Assembly: GCF_008831285.2 (NCBI RefSeq) | Contig: NC_045146.1 | Coordinates: forward strand, 17,499,289 to 17,563,288 | Reading direction: 5' to 3' | Source of the DNA: Nymphaea colorata | Taxonomy: Eukaryota; Streptophyta; Magnoliopsida; Nymphaeales; Nymphaeaceae | Length of the DNA: 64,000 nt | In this document: positions 8,900 to 20,059 of the stretch, piece by piece | Layout: each line of letters starts with the position of its first letter | How positions within the stretch are numbered: position 1 is the first letter of the stretch | Program-made: the position numbers and the translations under genes | Notes under the pieces: model-generated | What the model was told of the DNA's origin: nothing | Database searches by the model: none | What the model saw: only the letters and a program-made list of their open reading frames with translations

Positions 8900-10553
8900 T
8901 CACGAACCAGAAGGTAAGAAAGTGGGTCCTGAACCTGCGTTTCGCATGCCACCATCTCCACCAGGGAAGCTGCTGAGCGTCAGCTCGAGGGAGGCGTCGT
9001 CGAAGCACAAGGCTGGGTACGTCTCCCCGATTCTCGATCTCTCCGAACCGGTCCCCGAGTCATCGCTTCCTCGTAAAGGAAAGAGTTGCAGCGTTTCAAG
9101 GATCCCTGCGCTCCTATCTGCGGCGACGCCCGAGTCTCCGGGGTCGAAAAGCCCATGCGAGTCGGTGCCCGTCTCGGACGTGCAACTGCTTCCGGAAGAG
9201 ATGAAGCCGTCGCGACCTAAGCAAGAAGAATCCTGCAATGGTTAACCAAGTCAATCAACACGGGCAGTTTCACCAGTCATGGAGACGAATCACCTCATAA
9301 CAGATTGAATATTTCATGGGAAAAAAATGCTTACTCATTCCTAAAGTCAAACTTATAAATGCAATACCAAATTACCAATATTGATTAGAGGAGACATCTA
9401 AACTGCTCTTCCTTTTTATCAGGATCTAAGCGAAAAGCAAGACACTCTTCAACTAAAGCGCAACACATCCACTATTTACAATCCAAAAAAATAACACTTA
9501 CAGAATTGACGAAAGTTTATACTGGCTCACCAGCTCGACCAGGTAAAATATGAGATGTGTTTGTTTGTACATTTTGTGTTTGAAAGTTGCTTTCATGAAG
9601 CTTAAGATGTTTTGATAATTGGTCGTTTTTCATGCATTTACAGTTGATTCTAACAAGTGGCTTGTGCTTCTTTTAGTATAACTTTTATCATGATCTTCTG
9701 GTCGATGTGAAATTCAGCTTCATCTTCATCGGTGGTGCTTCCTTACTTCTAAGTGTAACTTAAACTAATTGAATCATATGTACACTTTAACCAACCATGT
9801 AAGGAATTCAACAGGCCTCGCTTTTTTTCTCTACACACCATTGTAACATCAATTGCTGGTAGTTGATGGACGTATGGAAATGAAACAACAGATGCATGCT
9901 TCAGCTTTTTATGGGCATACTGAGGTTGAAGTTCAGTAAGAATGTTATTATAATTAGACAAGAAGGCCTTTCGACGAGCTTGTTACCGGACGATGACCAC
10001 TGTTCGCTATCACTGAGCCACAGCTTCTGCGACACACTTGCCCTGCAGAAAGTACATTTCCCGAGCAGGAAGTAGCTACTGTGTTAAGACCAGGAAAATG
10101 AAAGACAGAAAAAGAGAGATATGTTGCATTAGATATACCAACAACAACATTGGTGTTGAGAATAGAGGTCGACTTGGAAGCAAAATCGCCATAGGAACTC
10201 CATCGATGGACGGCGACGGGGGTAGCAGTGGTGGTGGCGGCCGTGGTCCTCTGTGCGGCGAAGTCTGCATCGAGCCTTTTCTTCTGTCTCTCCCTGGCCT
10301 TGTGGTTCTGGAACCAGTAGAAGACGTTCTTCCCCTCTATCCTGCCATACTGCCTGAGCCTCGCCGATATCCTCTGTATCTGCTCCGCAGTGGGCGACCT
10401 CAATCCATTGCCGTAGTACAGCTCCTTCAGTATGCGTATCTGCTCAGCTGTTGGTACCCACCTCGTGCTCGTTTGCCTACACAAGTAGCTGCTTCTGTTA
10501 CTGCTGCTGTCACCACTGCCATCCTTCTGTTGAATCTCCTCGCCGGACTCCAT
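8900..10553 (-). CDS. WUS: WUSCHEL homeodomain transcription factor (three exons)
   Basis: WUS maintains shoot and floral stem cells as a nuclear homeodomain regulator. Exons: 10553-10139, 10042-9987, 9232-8900; the phase closes at 267 residues. The homeodomain (about residues 28-93) carries the WUS-type [12 protein letters not shown] insertion with the double Tyr, then the [18 protein letters not shown] recognition helix. The CRQTSTRW lead-in is also WUS-like. Exon 3 adds the WUS-box TLQLFPL (204-210) and an EAR-like repression motif LELTL (239-243). I start at the ATG at 10553 (MESGEE, G at -3 and +4); an in-frame ATG at 10565 is a weaker alternative. Donors are GTATAT and GTAACA. A second acceptor at 10079/10078 would lengthen exon 2 by 36 nt in frame but leaves a 60-nt intron. 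Confidence 0.88.
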
Positions 10554-10670
10554 ACCACAAAGCATAGAGAGATGAATAATAGCCAGTGTCTAGCTAGTAG
10601 CAGGAGCAGAAGAATCGGTGGCTGCTGCCGTTGAAGAATGGGGAGGGAGTCGATTGCCTTCATTATTGAA

Positions 10671-11056
10671 GGACATATATAAACATGACTAGAACATTAA
10701 TGGTGGAAGTTTTTCAGTTTGATGGTGAGGTGTTGAAGGATCACATGAGGAGCGGAGGAGGCAGAGAAGAAATTGAAGAGCATCTGAGGGAGAGGGACTG
10801 AAGCGGACAGAGAGGAGAGTAGGGCCGTAGAGGAAAAGGAAAAGGGACAATTTAGTGCTTAGAAAGGGTTGGTAAAGAGTGGGAACTTCCGGAAATCCTC
10901 CAGTACGAAGGCAACGGCTATGATGATTATCTCTGCATAACACAGAGGGAGAGAGAATGAATGACTGGTTGGAGAGTTTGTCTCTTGTCTTGGATGGGAG
11001 CGTGATTGTGGCAAACCAGCAAACCATGATTAAAGTGTTGTCGGTTTATATATGTG
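10671..11056 (-). promoter_or_regulatory. Candidate WUS core promoter(s)
   Basis: Two TATA-like sequences lie upstream of WUS on the minus strand: CATATATAAACC near 11056-11045, and GTTTATATATG near 10685-10674. The nearer one would give a 5' UTR of about 90 nt, the farther one about 450 nt. The CT-rich DNA between them on the minus strand is compatible with plant leader sequence. Neither choice is proven. Confidence 0.3.
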
Positions 11057-11059
11057 ATT

Positions 11060-14000
11060 CCCATATCACTGTATTGTCTTAGTATTGCTATATTGCTGGA
11101 GTGAGAGCCGAAGCCTTTCATATTTCTTCTTGCCTTTACGATTCAGAGCTACATCGGTACTGCACAGTGAAATTTTCACATGCTTTAACTTGTATGTAAA
11201 AATCACTCCCTCCTGTGGCGCCACATAATAAGTCCCAACCCACCTGTTTGAGCTATGCCTCTCGAGACGTATTGTCTCTGTTAAAGAGATCAGGGCGTCA
11301 ATCTCCAACTGCATTTTTTGTTGGTATAACCTTATATTTGTCCTATGCAGCTTTGCCTGTAAACATGTCTGAATGCATAAGAGAGATTCTAGATGAGAGA
11401 GAGGATTACGACCCAAGGTCTGGAAAAGCATCGAAGCTCCTCTGGCTGCACCCAGGGTTCGAGGCCAATAGGAGACAATAAACCTTTATCTTGGTAATAT
11501 GCACACAAGCATAGTGAACACGGAATTGAGTTCACAACATGTCTTTTCCATGCTGCCAACCCGACTACCTATGCTATGAGACCAGAAATACAGCAAGGAG
11601 ACAAAGATTAACCTAAATTGATAAAGCTCTTGAGCCAAAACAAAGACAAGATTAGCCTAGATGGAGAAGTCGCCTTAACCAGAACAATAACTCATTCCAG
11701 AGACATTTGATGGTCTCAGGTCCCACTTTAATCTCCCATCAATTCAGTGTGATTAATTTTTTCTAACTAAGCAAGCTGGGGTCGGCCAGATCCTTACGTA
11801 GTACCCCAACATGACAGATTGTAAGCCAACAAAATGCATTACAAGACTAAATAAATTAAGCAGCTCTCTCAATTTATTAAAAGTCAAAAACTATCAAATT
11901 TGGCTTCTTGGGTGTTCAAGATCGAGGGATCCCCTTTCCCAGGTCTGCAAATTTTCTTTGGCAGATCTCCAGAAGGTGAAGAGAAAACGACTGTGGGGTG
12001 GTTAGGATTGATGTAACAAGCACTACTGCTGAAAAGCTTCAGCTTAGTGCTTACTACCCCTCATGTCCTTGCAGGTATTTTTGGCTTCATTACTTTATCA
12101 CTTCCTGCAGGAAAGAAAAGTTTTTAGTTGGTGAGACTTGGAGTTGCTGTCCTGTCATTGTTGTTTTTCTGTTCCGTGGTATTCTAATTCTGCTGCAAAC
12201 ATGATTATCTGAGCTTGGCTGCACCCTGCCACTCTCCTAAGGGGGCTTTGCCACAGTCATTGTAGTGATTGCTGGTAGTTTTTCCTGTCGCTTTAGTAAC
12301 CATGGTGGAAGCTAACATGGACGCTTCATTAAAAGAATCTGAAAATACTCCCAGAAATTATCAAATTTGGAGAGAAGCTTCGCTTCCCTCCCCTTCACTG
12401 CTAGCACCTCTACGTTCTTCTCGTTCTTGCTGTGCGCAGAACATTTTCTGTTCAGAAAAGACCGTAAAGGACAAAATTGTAACCCCAAAAGCTCTGATCA
12501 TTGTCACTGTGGAAAAGGACGTGTACCAGGTTTCCTACTCTTGCCACAATCGAGCAAGAGGTGCATCACTTCTTCACGTTTCTAATGGCTGTGTCCTGTC
12601 CATACCGGAAAAGAGAACCGGTGACCAATCCTTTTAGTCAAGATGGGATTATACCATGAAACAGAGCAAAGAACTGAACGTTCTCTCATATACTAGAAAT
12701 GAAAGAAGCCGTCTAAGTATTGCTTTGTTCTAGTCACGTAACGAATTTTGCAGTGATTTGTCCAAGTTTGATATCAGAACAAAAACTTATCAAACAAAAT
12801 AGAGTTTTTTGGTGTGGCTTTGGACTTGAAACACCATTCCAACAGAACAGTTTATGATTATTAAAGAAGTGCTTGATAGTCTCGGATTTGAGATCCTAAG
12901 GATTTGAAAACCATGGATATATAAGATCAGACCCCGCCCCCTCTAATCTTAGATCTGTCATTTTCTCAATGCAGAAAAGTAAAATAAGGATTATAAGTGT
13001 ATAGATCTGACATAAGATCCTCAGTTTGATGAATCATGTACCTTTTGCCACACTTCAGCAAAAGAATGTCACGTCATATTTGCATCAGATCCGTAGATTT
13101 TAAATTCTAAGTTATCAAACACCCCCTGAGGCTGAGGGTTTGGTGAACTTTCTTTCAAAACTCACTCATGAAAAATGAGCTTTTATTTTATCCATATTTT
13201 AATTGAGATGATTTTGTGTCAAAAACCTTGAGATGATGACTAGGGTTGCCTTTGTAGGAACGTGTAAATACGACCGTTATTTAGTGCTTAGCATCACCTT
13301 GCATCTTCCGTTCTCAAGAGTCCCCCCAACTCTCTGAAGAGTCTAAACAGCGTTGGAGACCTCTTACAAAAGTTTCTTTTTAGGTTGACCAATTACATGC
13401 CATGGAATCTTTAATTGTGGCAACATGGTACGTGGGGAGTTCTCTTGCACAAAAAATTTTAGTTGTTGCATACCGCAGATCATCTCCTTCAGAGGTCCTG
13501 CCAATAAGATGGTCATGTATCTCCTCGTATGTGAAAATTCTGAAGTATGTATAAGAGGCTTGTAAGCTAATCTTATAGAGAAGCATAATTTCTCAAGTCA
13601 ACCAAACGTTCATCGAGCCTATAAAAGATACACTTTACCTTTTATTCCTTCCTATTTCTAGATTTCTGAGTCTAGAATGACACCAGTGTATGTTTCACCA
13701 AAAAAAAAAAAGTATTTTGCTTGACCTAATGATGGAGTTAGAAATTGCAGTGAGGAAAGAAGTAACACGTAATTTTTTTATTGAAGAGTTGTAGTATACA
13801 AATATATGCGACTATATATATTTTGTCTTGAAATCTCAGGAAGCTCAACCACATGCTTTGTAAGACGGAACAAAAATAAGTTCATGTTTTTGCTTGCGAA
13901 GGGAGGGTTATCCATGCTTATTGGGACGCTTCTCACATGACGAAGCCTGTCGTTTTGACAGAAACATCCTAGGATAGAAAGAATTTTGAAACCATTGCAA

Positions 14001-14366
14001 GCAAATGCTGTGTTGACTAGCACATGGGCTAAGGAGATACTGGTTCATTCAGGACGGAGAAAAGTCCCACTACCCAAGTCACTGTTCGATCGGCGTTGGC
14101 AGCGTCGACCCTGTTCTGAACACCATTATGGCTTGCTTTTACAGGAGAGGGAGAGACAGTCCTGATACACTCGACTCGGGTAGTGAATGAACAGGGTGAA
14201 GATGCAAGTAGAGATGTAACTGTCCACTCTGATTATCTTAATACGTTGGACGTCAGATCTTACCGAATTCACGACAACCAAAATAGTGGAAAATAGGATA
14301 TGACGGTTTGCAGTATAAGCGAAGGTGTAATTCAGTACAAGAGATTTGGTTTTGCCGCCACCGCTT
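11060..14366. other. Intergenic region between WUS and the PPR gene
   Basis: Divergent flank of WUS (minus) and the PPR gene (plus). Frames here (up to 122 codons) are scattered, overlap in antisense and show no motif. One MITE-like repeat is listed separately (12866-13135). The DNA is AT-rich with poly-A runs near 13700. Confidence 0.4.
12866..13135. mobile_element. MITE-like repeat, TTTGATA family copy 1
   Basis: The left end reads GTGCTTGATAGTCTCGG and the right end, in reverse complement, GGGGGTGTTTGATAACTTAG, so TTGATA-bearing ends are inverted. The internal stretch around 12925-12955 (ATCAGACC, then CCCCCTCTAATCTTAG) recurs near 21790-21815, and the left end (GATTTGAGATCCT) recurs near 62520-62535. 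About 270 bp, no frame. PIF/Harbinger-like ends are possible but no target duplication was confirmed. Confidence 0.4.
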
Positions 14367-16643
14367 ATGAAGTTAGTGGCAACCGCCGCGGCCGCTGCCA
14401 GGCTTCACACCAGTATCATTAAATCAGGCTTCTCAGATGACGTCTTCTCCCTCAATGGTCTTCTCTCCCTGTATTCTAACGCCGGCCTCCTGGGTTTGGC
14501 ACGCCAAATATTCGAAAAAATGCGCCAAAGAAACCTTGTTTCTTGGACCTCCATGATAGCAGGCTATGTCAATAGTGGCGACCTTGTGGAGAGTATGGAC
14601 TTGTTTGTCAATATGAAGAGGGCCGGTATCCAGCCTAATGAGTTCACTCTGGGTAGCGTGTTGAAGGCCTGCGGTGGTGTTGGAGTAATTGAATTTGGGC
14701 GGTCTGTTCAGTCTTTGAGCTGGAAACTTGGAATTCATATGAACTTGTATGTTGGTACTTCTCTTTTGGACATGTATGCAAAATGTGGGACCATTCTTGC
14801 AGCAGAGAAGGTTTTTGCGGGTATTATGGATCAGGAGGACTTGGTGTGCTGGAATGCTATGGTTAGTGGTTATGTGAGTAATGGATATGGAGAGGATGCT
14901 ATACAACTCGTCTGCTGTATGACCAATAGGGGCATGAAACCTGATCAAGTCACATTAATCGGTGCCCTTCAGGGGTGTTCGATGATAGAGAATTCTTATT
15001 GTGGAGAATGCATCCATGGCTTGGTCTACAAGGCTGGATGGGCTGCGTTCGATACATCAGTGATGAATTCTCTTATTGACATGTACATTAAGAACGGCAA
15101 CATAAATTTGGCAATTCGGGTATTTGGTGAAATGAATGCACGGGATATCATCTCTTGGAATACTGTGATTTCAGGGTATGCTCAAGAGGAGAATGTGGAA
15201 GATGCTGTAGATGCCTTTAAGAAGATGATGCTAGCAGAGTTTAAACCAAATAGAATCACTTTCTGTATCTTATTTAAGCTCTGCGCTTCCGCGCATGATA
15301 TCAATCTAGGACTTCAGTTCTATTCATCTATTTTTCAACTGGGACTCACAGAGGATGTTCCCATCATCAATTGTCTTATTAATATGTTCGCCACATGTGG
15401 GCTGGTTGAAGATGCACATGCAATTTTCATACATGTTGGGGCCCTTGAGATAACTACTTGGAATGAAATGATTACGGGATACGTCTTGAATGACTGTGGT
15501 GGTGAGGCATTACGGCTTTTCAGTGATCTCCACAATTCAGGACTTCATGCAAATGAATATACGTTCTCCAGCATATTGCAAGCTTGTTCTGGTCAAATGC
15601 ATCAGAGAACAGGGCAACAAATTCATTGCAGTATGATAAAATCTGGTTTTAATCTATACCCTTTCGTCATTAGTTCATTGATAATGTCTTACTCAAGAAT
15701 GGGGCTGGTAGATGATTCCTTCAAAGTATTCAGGGGCGTCGAAGTTCCAGATTTGGTTTCCTGGAGTTCCATAATCTCTGCATTTTCTCAGCAAGGATAT
15801 GACACGTTGGCACTGTTTCTTTTTAAGGAGTTCAGAGAAACAGGTGAAAAACCAGATGAATTCATTGCGAGCAGTGCTTTAAAAGCTTGTGCTAGCCATG
15901 CTGCATTAGATCTAAGTAAATGTTTCCATGCTTATGTTCTTAAATGTGGGCTCAAGGATGCATGCATAACAAGCTCAGTTATTGATGTTTATGCAAAATC
16001 CGGAGACATGGATAGTGCAAGATTCGTGTTTGACCTTTCAGCAAGAGATGATGATCCTATAATTTTCAGTTCGATTATCACTGCTTTCGCACAGCATGGC
16101 CTTATAGATGAAGCCTTTGAAGCCCTAGGGGGAATGCAGAAATTGAATTTACAGCCAAACCATGCGACTTTTGTTTCTATACTTTCAGCATGTAGCCGCA
16201 TGGGCGAAGTAGATCAGGGACAGAAGTTCTTTGACTTTATCCATCATGTCTATGGAGCAGCAGTGTCAAAGAAAATGTATGCTTGCCTGGTTGATTTGCT
16301 CGCACGATCTGGCCATATTGAAGAAGCAAAAGAAGTTGTAGATAAAATGCCCTATGAACCTTGGCCTTCTATATGGAGATCCTTATTGAGTGGTTGTGTG
16401 GTTCACGGTAACAGCAAGTTGGGGGAGGTCGCTGCTAAACAAATTCTTCACATGACACCTAAAAATGACACAGCCTATGTTCTGCTTTCAAAGTTATATG
16501 CTTCAGAAGGTAAATGGGAGGATGTGGCTGAAGTGAAGAGACACATGAAAACAAGAGGAATCAGGAAGCAGACTGGGTGCAGTTGGATATCTATCAAAGG
16601 TGAAACTCACAAATTTTCTGTTGGGCAAGTGTTGAGCTCTTGA
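14367..16643 (+). CDS. Pentatricopeptide repeat protein, PLS class, E subclass, 758 aa
   Basis: PLS-class PPR proteins act in mitochondria or chloroplasts and bind RNA base by base, mostly for C-to-U editing. The single exon encodes about six P-L-S blocks, each with a recognisable (D/N)LVSWxxMIxGY start (for example near residues 67, 168, 268, 368, 469 and 571), followed by LVDLLARSGHIEEA and E-type motifs ending at GCSWISIKGETHKFSVG. The stop follows at once, so the usual E2 tail and any DYW deaminase domain are absent. The start is the first ATG in frame; an in-frame stop lies upstream at 14328. The predicted N terminus (MKLVATAAAAARLHTS) is short for a targeting peptide and enters the first repeat almost directly, so an upstream exon or 5' loss is possible. 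No intron, typical for the family. Confidence 0.92.
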   Translation: MKLVATAAAAARLHTSIIKSGFSDDVFSLNGLLSLYSNAGLLGLARQIFEKMRQRNLVSWTSMIAGYVNSGDLVESMDLFVNMKRAGIQPNEFTLGSVLKACGGVGVIEFGRSVQSLSWKLGIHMNLYVGTSLLDMYAKCGTILAAEKVFAGIMDQEDLVCWNAMVSGYVSNGYGEDAIQLVCCMTNRGMKPDQVTLIGALQGCSMIENSYCGECIHGLVYKAGWAAFDTSVMNSLIDMYIKNGNINLAIRVFGEMNARDIISWNTVISGYAQEENVEDAVDAFKKMMLAEFKPNRITFCILFKLCASAHDINLGLQFYSSIFQLGLTEDVPIINCLINMFATCGLVEDAHAIFIHVGALEITTWNEMITGYVLNDCGGEALRLFSDLHNSGLHANEYTFSSILQACSGQMHQRTGQQIHCSMIKSGFNLYPFVISSLIMSYSRMGLVDDSFKVFRGVEVPDLVSWSSIISAFSQQGYDTLALFLFKEFRETGEKPDEFIASSALKACASHAALDLSKCFHAYVLKCGLKDACITSSVIDVYAKSGDMDSARFVFDLSARDDDPIIFSSIITAFAQHGLIDEAFEALGGMQKLNLQPNHATFVSILSACSRMGEVDQGQKFFDFIHHVYGAAVSKKMYACLVDLLARSGHIEEAKEVVDKMPYEPWPSIWRSLLSGCVVHGNSKLGEVAAKQILHMTPKNDTAYVLLSKLYASEGKWEDVAEVKRHMKTRGIRKQTGCSWISIKGETHKFSVGQVLSS

Positions 16644-19395
16644 AAAGCAGGAAAACCTTATTGGAGCATGGAGAACCTATAGCATTCTTGCACCACTTGC
16701 CAATCTTTTATCTACATCGTGAGATGCTACTTCTTTAGTGGCAGCATGAGGTTGAGCGGCACAAGAAGCAGCACCAGAATTCGCTAATGCAATTGTAATA
16801 GCTAGCATAGAAGAACAATGGATTTTTGCCTCATATGGAGGAGACTCCTGCAACCGTGATACCTCACCAGTCACACTCAACGGTGAAGCTTCCACTATAG
16901 GAAGGCTCATGCAATCAAATGTAAATGTCAGGAATACAGGATAATCAGATTCCCTGAAATCTGGGATTTTACATGGTAAAACACAAACTGATCTTTGGAG
17001 ATTCTGCTATTGTGTTTTCGTCTCCATCATTTTTGATCCTATAGATCTGCTCTTTCATTTTTCTTCAGCATTACCATTTTGCATATTCAATCCTTTCTTA
17101 TTTGGAGCGGTCTGTGTTTTCCAATGCATATAAGCTCTGAAAAGAATCTCTGATAATGCAGGGTTTAGGAAGAGGACATCCCATGTGGTCAGCAACTATG
17201 AAAATGGGCGTAAAACGAATCAATTGATCCTTACTGCATCAATAGGATGACAGGTTTCTTGCAACAAAGTCCGGCTCAGTTCCTTCTAATTGCTTATGCA
17301 GTTATGTGCAGAGAATCCTTTTTTATTCTACGATTCAATCGATTATATAAAGGTTAATTTTGGAGGCTATAGACAAAATATGTTGCAGTCCCTAGTCTTA
17401 CATCTACATTGAGTTGGAATCAATAAATGACCTCGATTTGATTATTAGTTGATTTGGTTATTTCTTGCTTGGGCAGCACAAGTATCGGCATGTCAAGGGT
17501 ATCAAGTAATTGAGCGCTTTGGCTCAAGAGTTCAAGTCACAAGCTTGACATCTTGCTACCTGAGTTCTTTCATGGCGTTCTCGTAAGGCTGGGCGTTTGA
17601 AACTCACTTAGATTTTTTCTTTTCCTTGTTTTTTGGAAGGTTGCTCATTAAAAAAAAAAAATCAAACAAAAATTAAAAAATTTTGGTTGTCCGCCAAATG
17701 GATCCATATCTCATTATTGCCCATGCTTTATGTTTTTCTTTCTTTTTTTTTTTTTGTCAATTTGTCCTTTTGACACTGCTGGTGCATGTTAGTCCTTTTG
17801 TCAATAAGTTTGGGAGTAACCACAATCAACGTTTAATAGCAGTTAGTTAACCATAACAAAAGACTACGACCTCATATATGGCAGGGAATGTTTGCTACTT
17901 TCCCAAAATATCCAATTCCGAATCCGTATTTTTGAAGTTATACTTCATGTATCAGTCCGTATGGATGGGTTGTCCGTGTTTAGTGAACACGAAATGCTTA
18001 AATACGTTATTTTAATGTGTAAATAATTGTACTTAGAGAAGTTACTAAACTTCTGTGGTCTGTCTTCTTTGACTTACAAGATCTAAACTTTATCATAAGA
18101 AATATGATTTTTGTATTAATTCCTATAATTCACCAAGATTACGTTTATGGTTTGTTTTGTGGGAATATATAGTTCAAAAATATGAGTTTTGACTACCAAA
18201 CTTGCAAGATAAACTCGCCGTTTACAAATAGCTATTTATAAGGACAAATTCTTAGCTATTTATAAGGACAAATTCTATCACCTTATTTATTTCAGGCTTT
18301 TAGAATATAAGCACTAATTAATACAAGGATTATTGCACACTAACATGAGTTGTTTGATCAACATGACTGAATTTATAGCTCATAAATAGACACATAAAAG
18401 CATTAGTTATTGAACGCTCGTTAACTGTTACATTTCGAAGTTAGTTGCCACTGATATTGTTTTCATGTACGAGTCATTTAATAATGTTGATTGACCGAAC
18501 GACTAGTGATAATATAGATTAGTGCCCATATTTCCTTTGGTCGTATCTTAAAATTGTTATTCAATGTAAACTGCTCAGCTGTTAATGCATTTACGTTTTT
18601 CCTCATGTGAAACTATTTATTTTTTACCAAGTGTAAATAAGATTTAGCATGTGGAAATTTTTGTGAGTACTGTAATTGTTTAAATCCTCATAAAATCCTA
18701 TACTTCCATCGGAAAACAATTTTTTGTGTTCATTGTTAGTATTTTTACAAGGAAATTACAATTTTGCAATTACCTTTGTTAAGAAAAAAGTTGGATTTCT
18801 ACAAAAGTTTTATCTTCCATAAAAGCAGTGGATGGAGTTTGAAAAAAAAATGGAGGGGGGAGAGGTCCTCAAAATGCTGAAACTCCTTAACCTTTTCCAT
18901 TGCTATTGGGGTTCCTTAGGTGGGGAACATGACACCCTTAAACTAAGTATCATACATGTATCATTTGTAGTTAGTAGATGTCACTAAAATCAAACTGGTG
19001 AACATGCTTTCACTGGTCCATCAATCCGATCAACTATGTTGTGCCTATGTTGTGCCTCTCGAGCAAGTTTAAAGAACAAAGAAAAATAATGAATTTGCAA
19101 AATAGCTACCAAGAACGGCATAATTATGAAGGAAAATTTTCAAATTTATTTTGTCCTTATGTATGAAACTTCCCTCGTGCATTCAACATTTGACTTGTTC
19201 CTGCTTTCGTGGTATAATCTCACTTTATTAACGAACAAACGCTCATTTAAATGAAAGGAATTCAAAGTTCAAATCATACCATCGAAACTTTAAGGCGTTT
19301 TCTTAATTTCATTCTTCATTTTTTTTCTTTTACAGGTAGATATCAAAGTTGTCAGCGCAGTGAGTGGAAGCCCAAGGAAATTTCGGATGGATGAA
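16644..19395. other. Intergenic DNA between the PPR and DUF761 genes
   Basis: No coding signature. It contains poly-A/poly-T tracts (17650, 17740) and a perfect 24-bp tandem duplication (18230-18277). The 3' UTR of the PPR gene must begin at 16644, but no clear poly(A) signal was pinned. Confidence 0.4.
18230..18277. repeat. 24-bp tandem duplication
   Basis: Two adjacent copies of a 24-bp unit (AGCTATTTATAAGGACAAAT plus four bases), 18230-18253 and 18254-18277, identical but for the last base. A local slippage or unequal repair product. Confidence 0.9.
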
Positions 19396-19401
19396 GATCA
19401 G

Positions 19402-19431
19402 TATAAAAGGGAGAGCAAAGTCCTTAGAACG

Positions 19432-19463
<32 letters not shown>
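19402..19463 (+). promoter_or_regulatory. TATA box and CT-rich start region of the DUF761 gene
   Basis: TATAAAA at 19402-19408 fits the plant TATA consensus. A start site about 30 bp downstream would fall at the beginning of the (CT)n tract (about 19432-19463), which is followed by (GT)n. Pyrimidine patches at start sites are common in plant promoters. The predicted 5' UTR would run about 600 nt to the ATG at 20060. Confidence 0.5.
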
Positions 19464-19468
<5 letters not shown>

Positions 19469-20059
19469 GTGTGTGTGTGTGTTTTGAAATGTAGTATTGG
19501 TGGCGATACAAATGATACATATTGCTGATTGCATTTCTTTTGAAATCAGGCTCTTCGGTTTCTTTTCTCATTCTGCCTTACTCTGACCTTTTGAAGTGCA
19601 ACTATCTGGAAGCAGCAGTAGCCAGTAGAAGAACCCAACTGTGGCATTCCATATTTTGCTGGAGATTTTGCATTTGTTTTTAGTTCAAATATGCAAGAGA
19701 TCTCCTCTTTGCTCTTCTTCGCTTTAGGATTAGCTAATTAAGCTTCCTTTGTTGCATAATCAAGTAAGACTCCTTCCTGAGCTTTTCAGACATGCTTGAC
19801 ATTCATTGACTAGTTCCTTTGTGTCACGGAAACTCATCGACCTCCCCACTTGCTCATCCCCTGTATACCTCTCTTTTGGAAAGCCAAAATCATCAATCGA
19901 AAAGGCATTTTTTCGACCTTTTCATTGTGCGGCGCTAAGAATCTTTACACTCCTCAGCTTTACTCAATCTCGTTTCCTTGCCAAACCTTTGCTGAATCAA
20001 ATATGGAACATGGCTGACGAAAAGAAGAAGCCAAACTTCATTTCATAGTCCAATTTGAG

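Noticed and set aside
8922..9245. 107-codon plus-strand frame opposite WUS exon 3
   Set aside because: Antisense to an exon with the WUS-box and EAR motif; it exists only because of the codon composition of the real frame.
10038..10634. 198-codon plus-strand frame opposite WUS exon 1
   Set aside because: Antisense to the homeodomain exon; no domain of its own.
14433..14948. 171-codon minus-strand frame within the PPR gene
   Set aside because: Antisense shadow of the PPR repeats.
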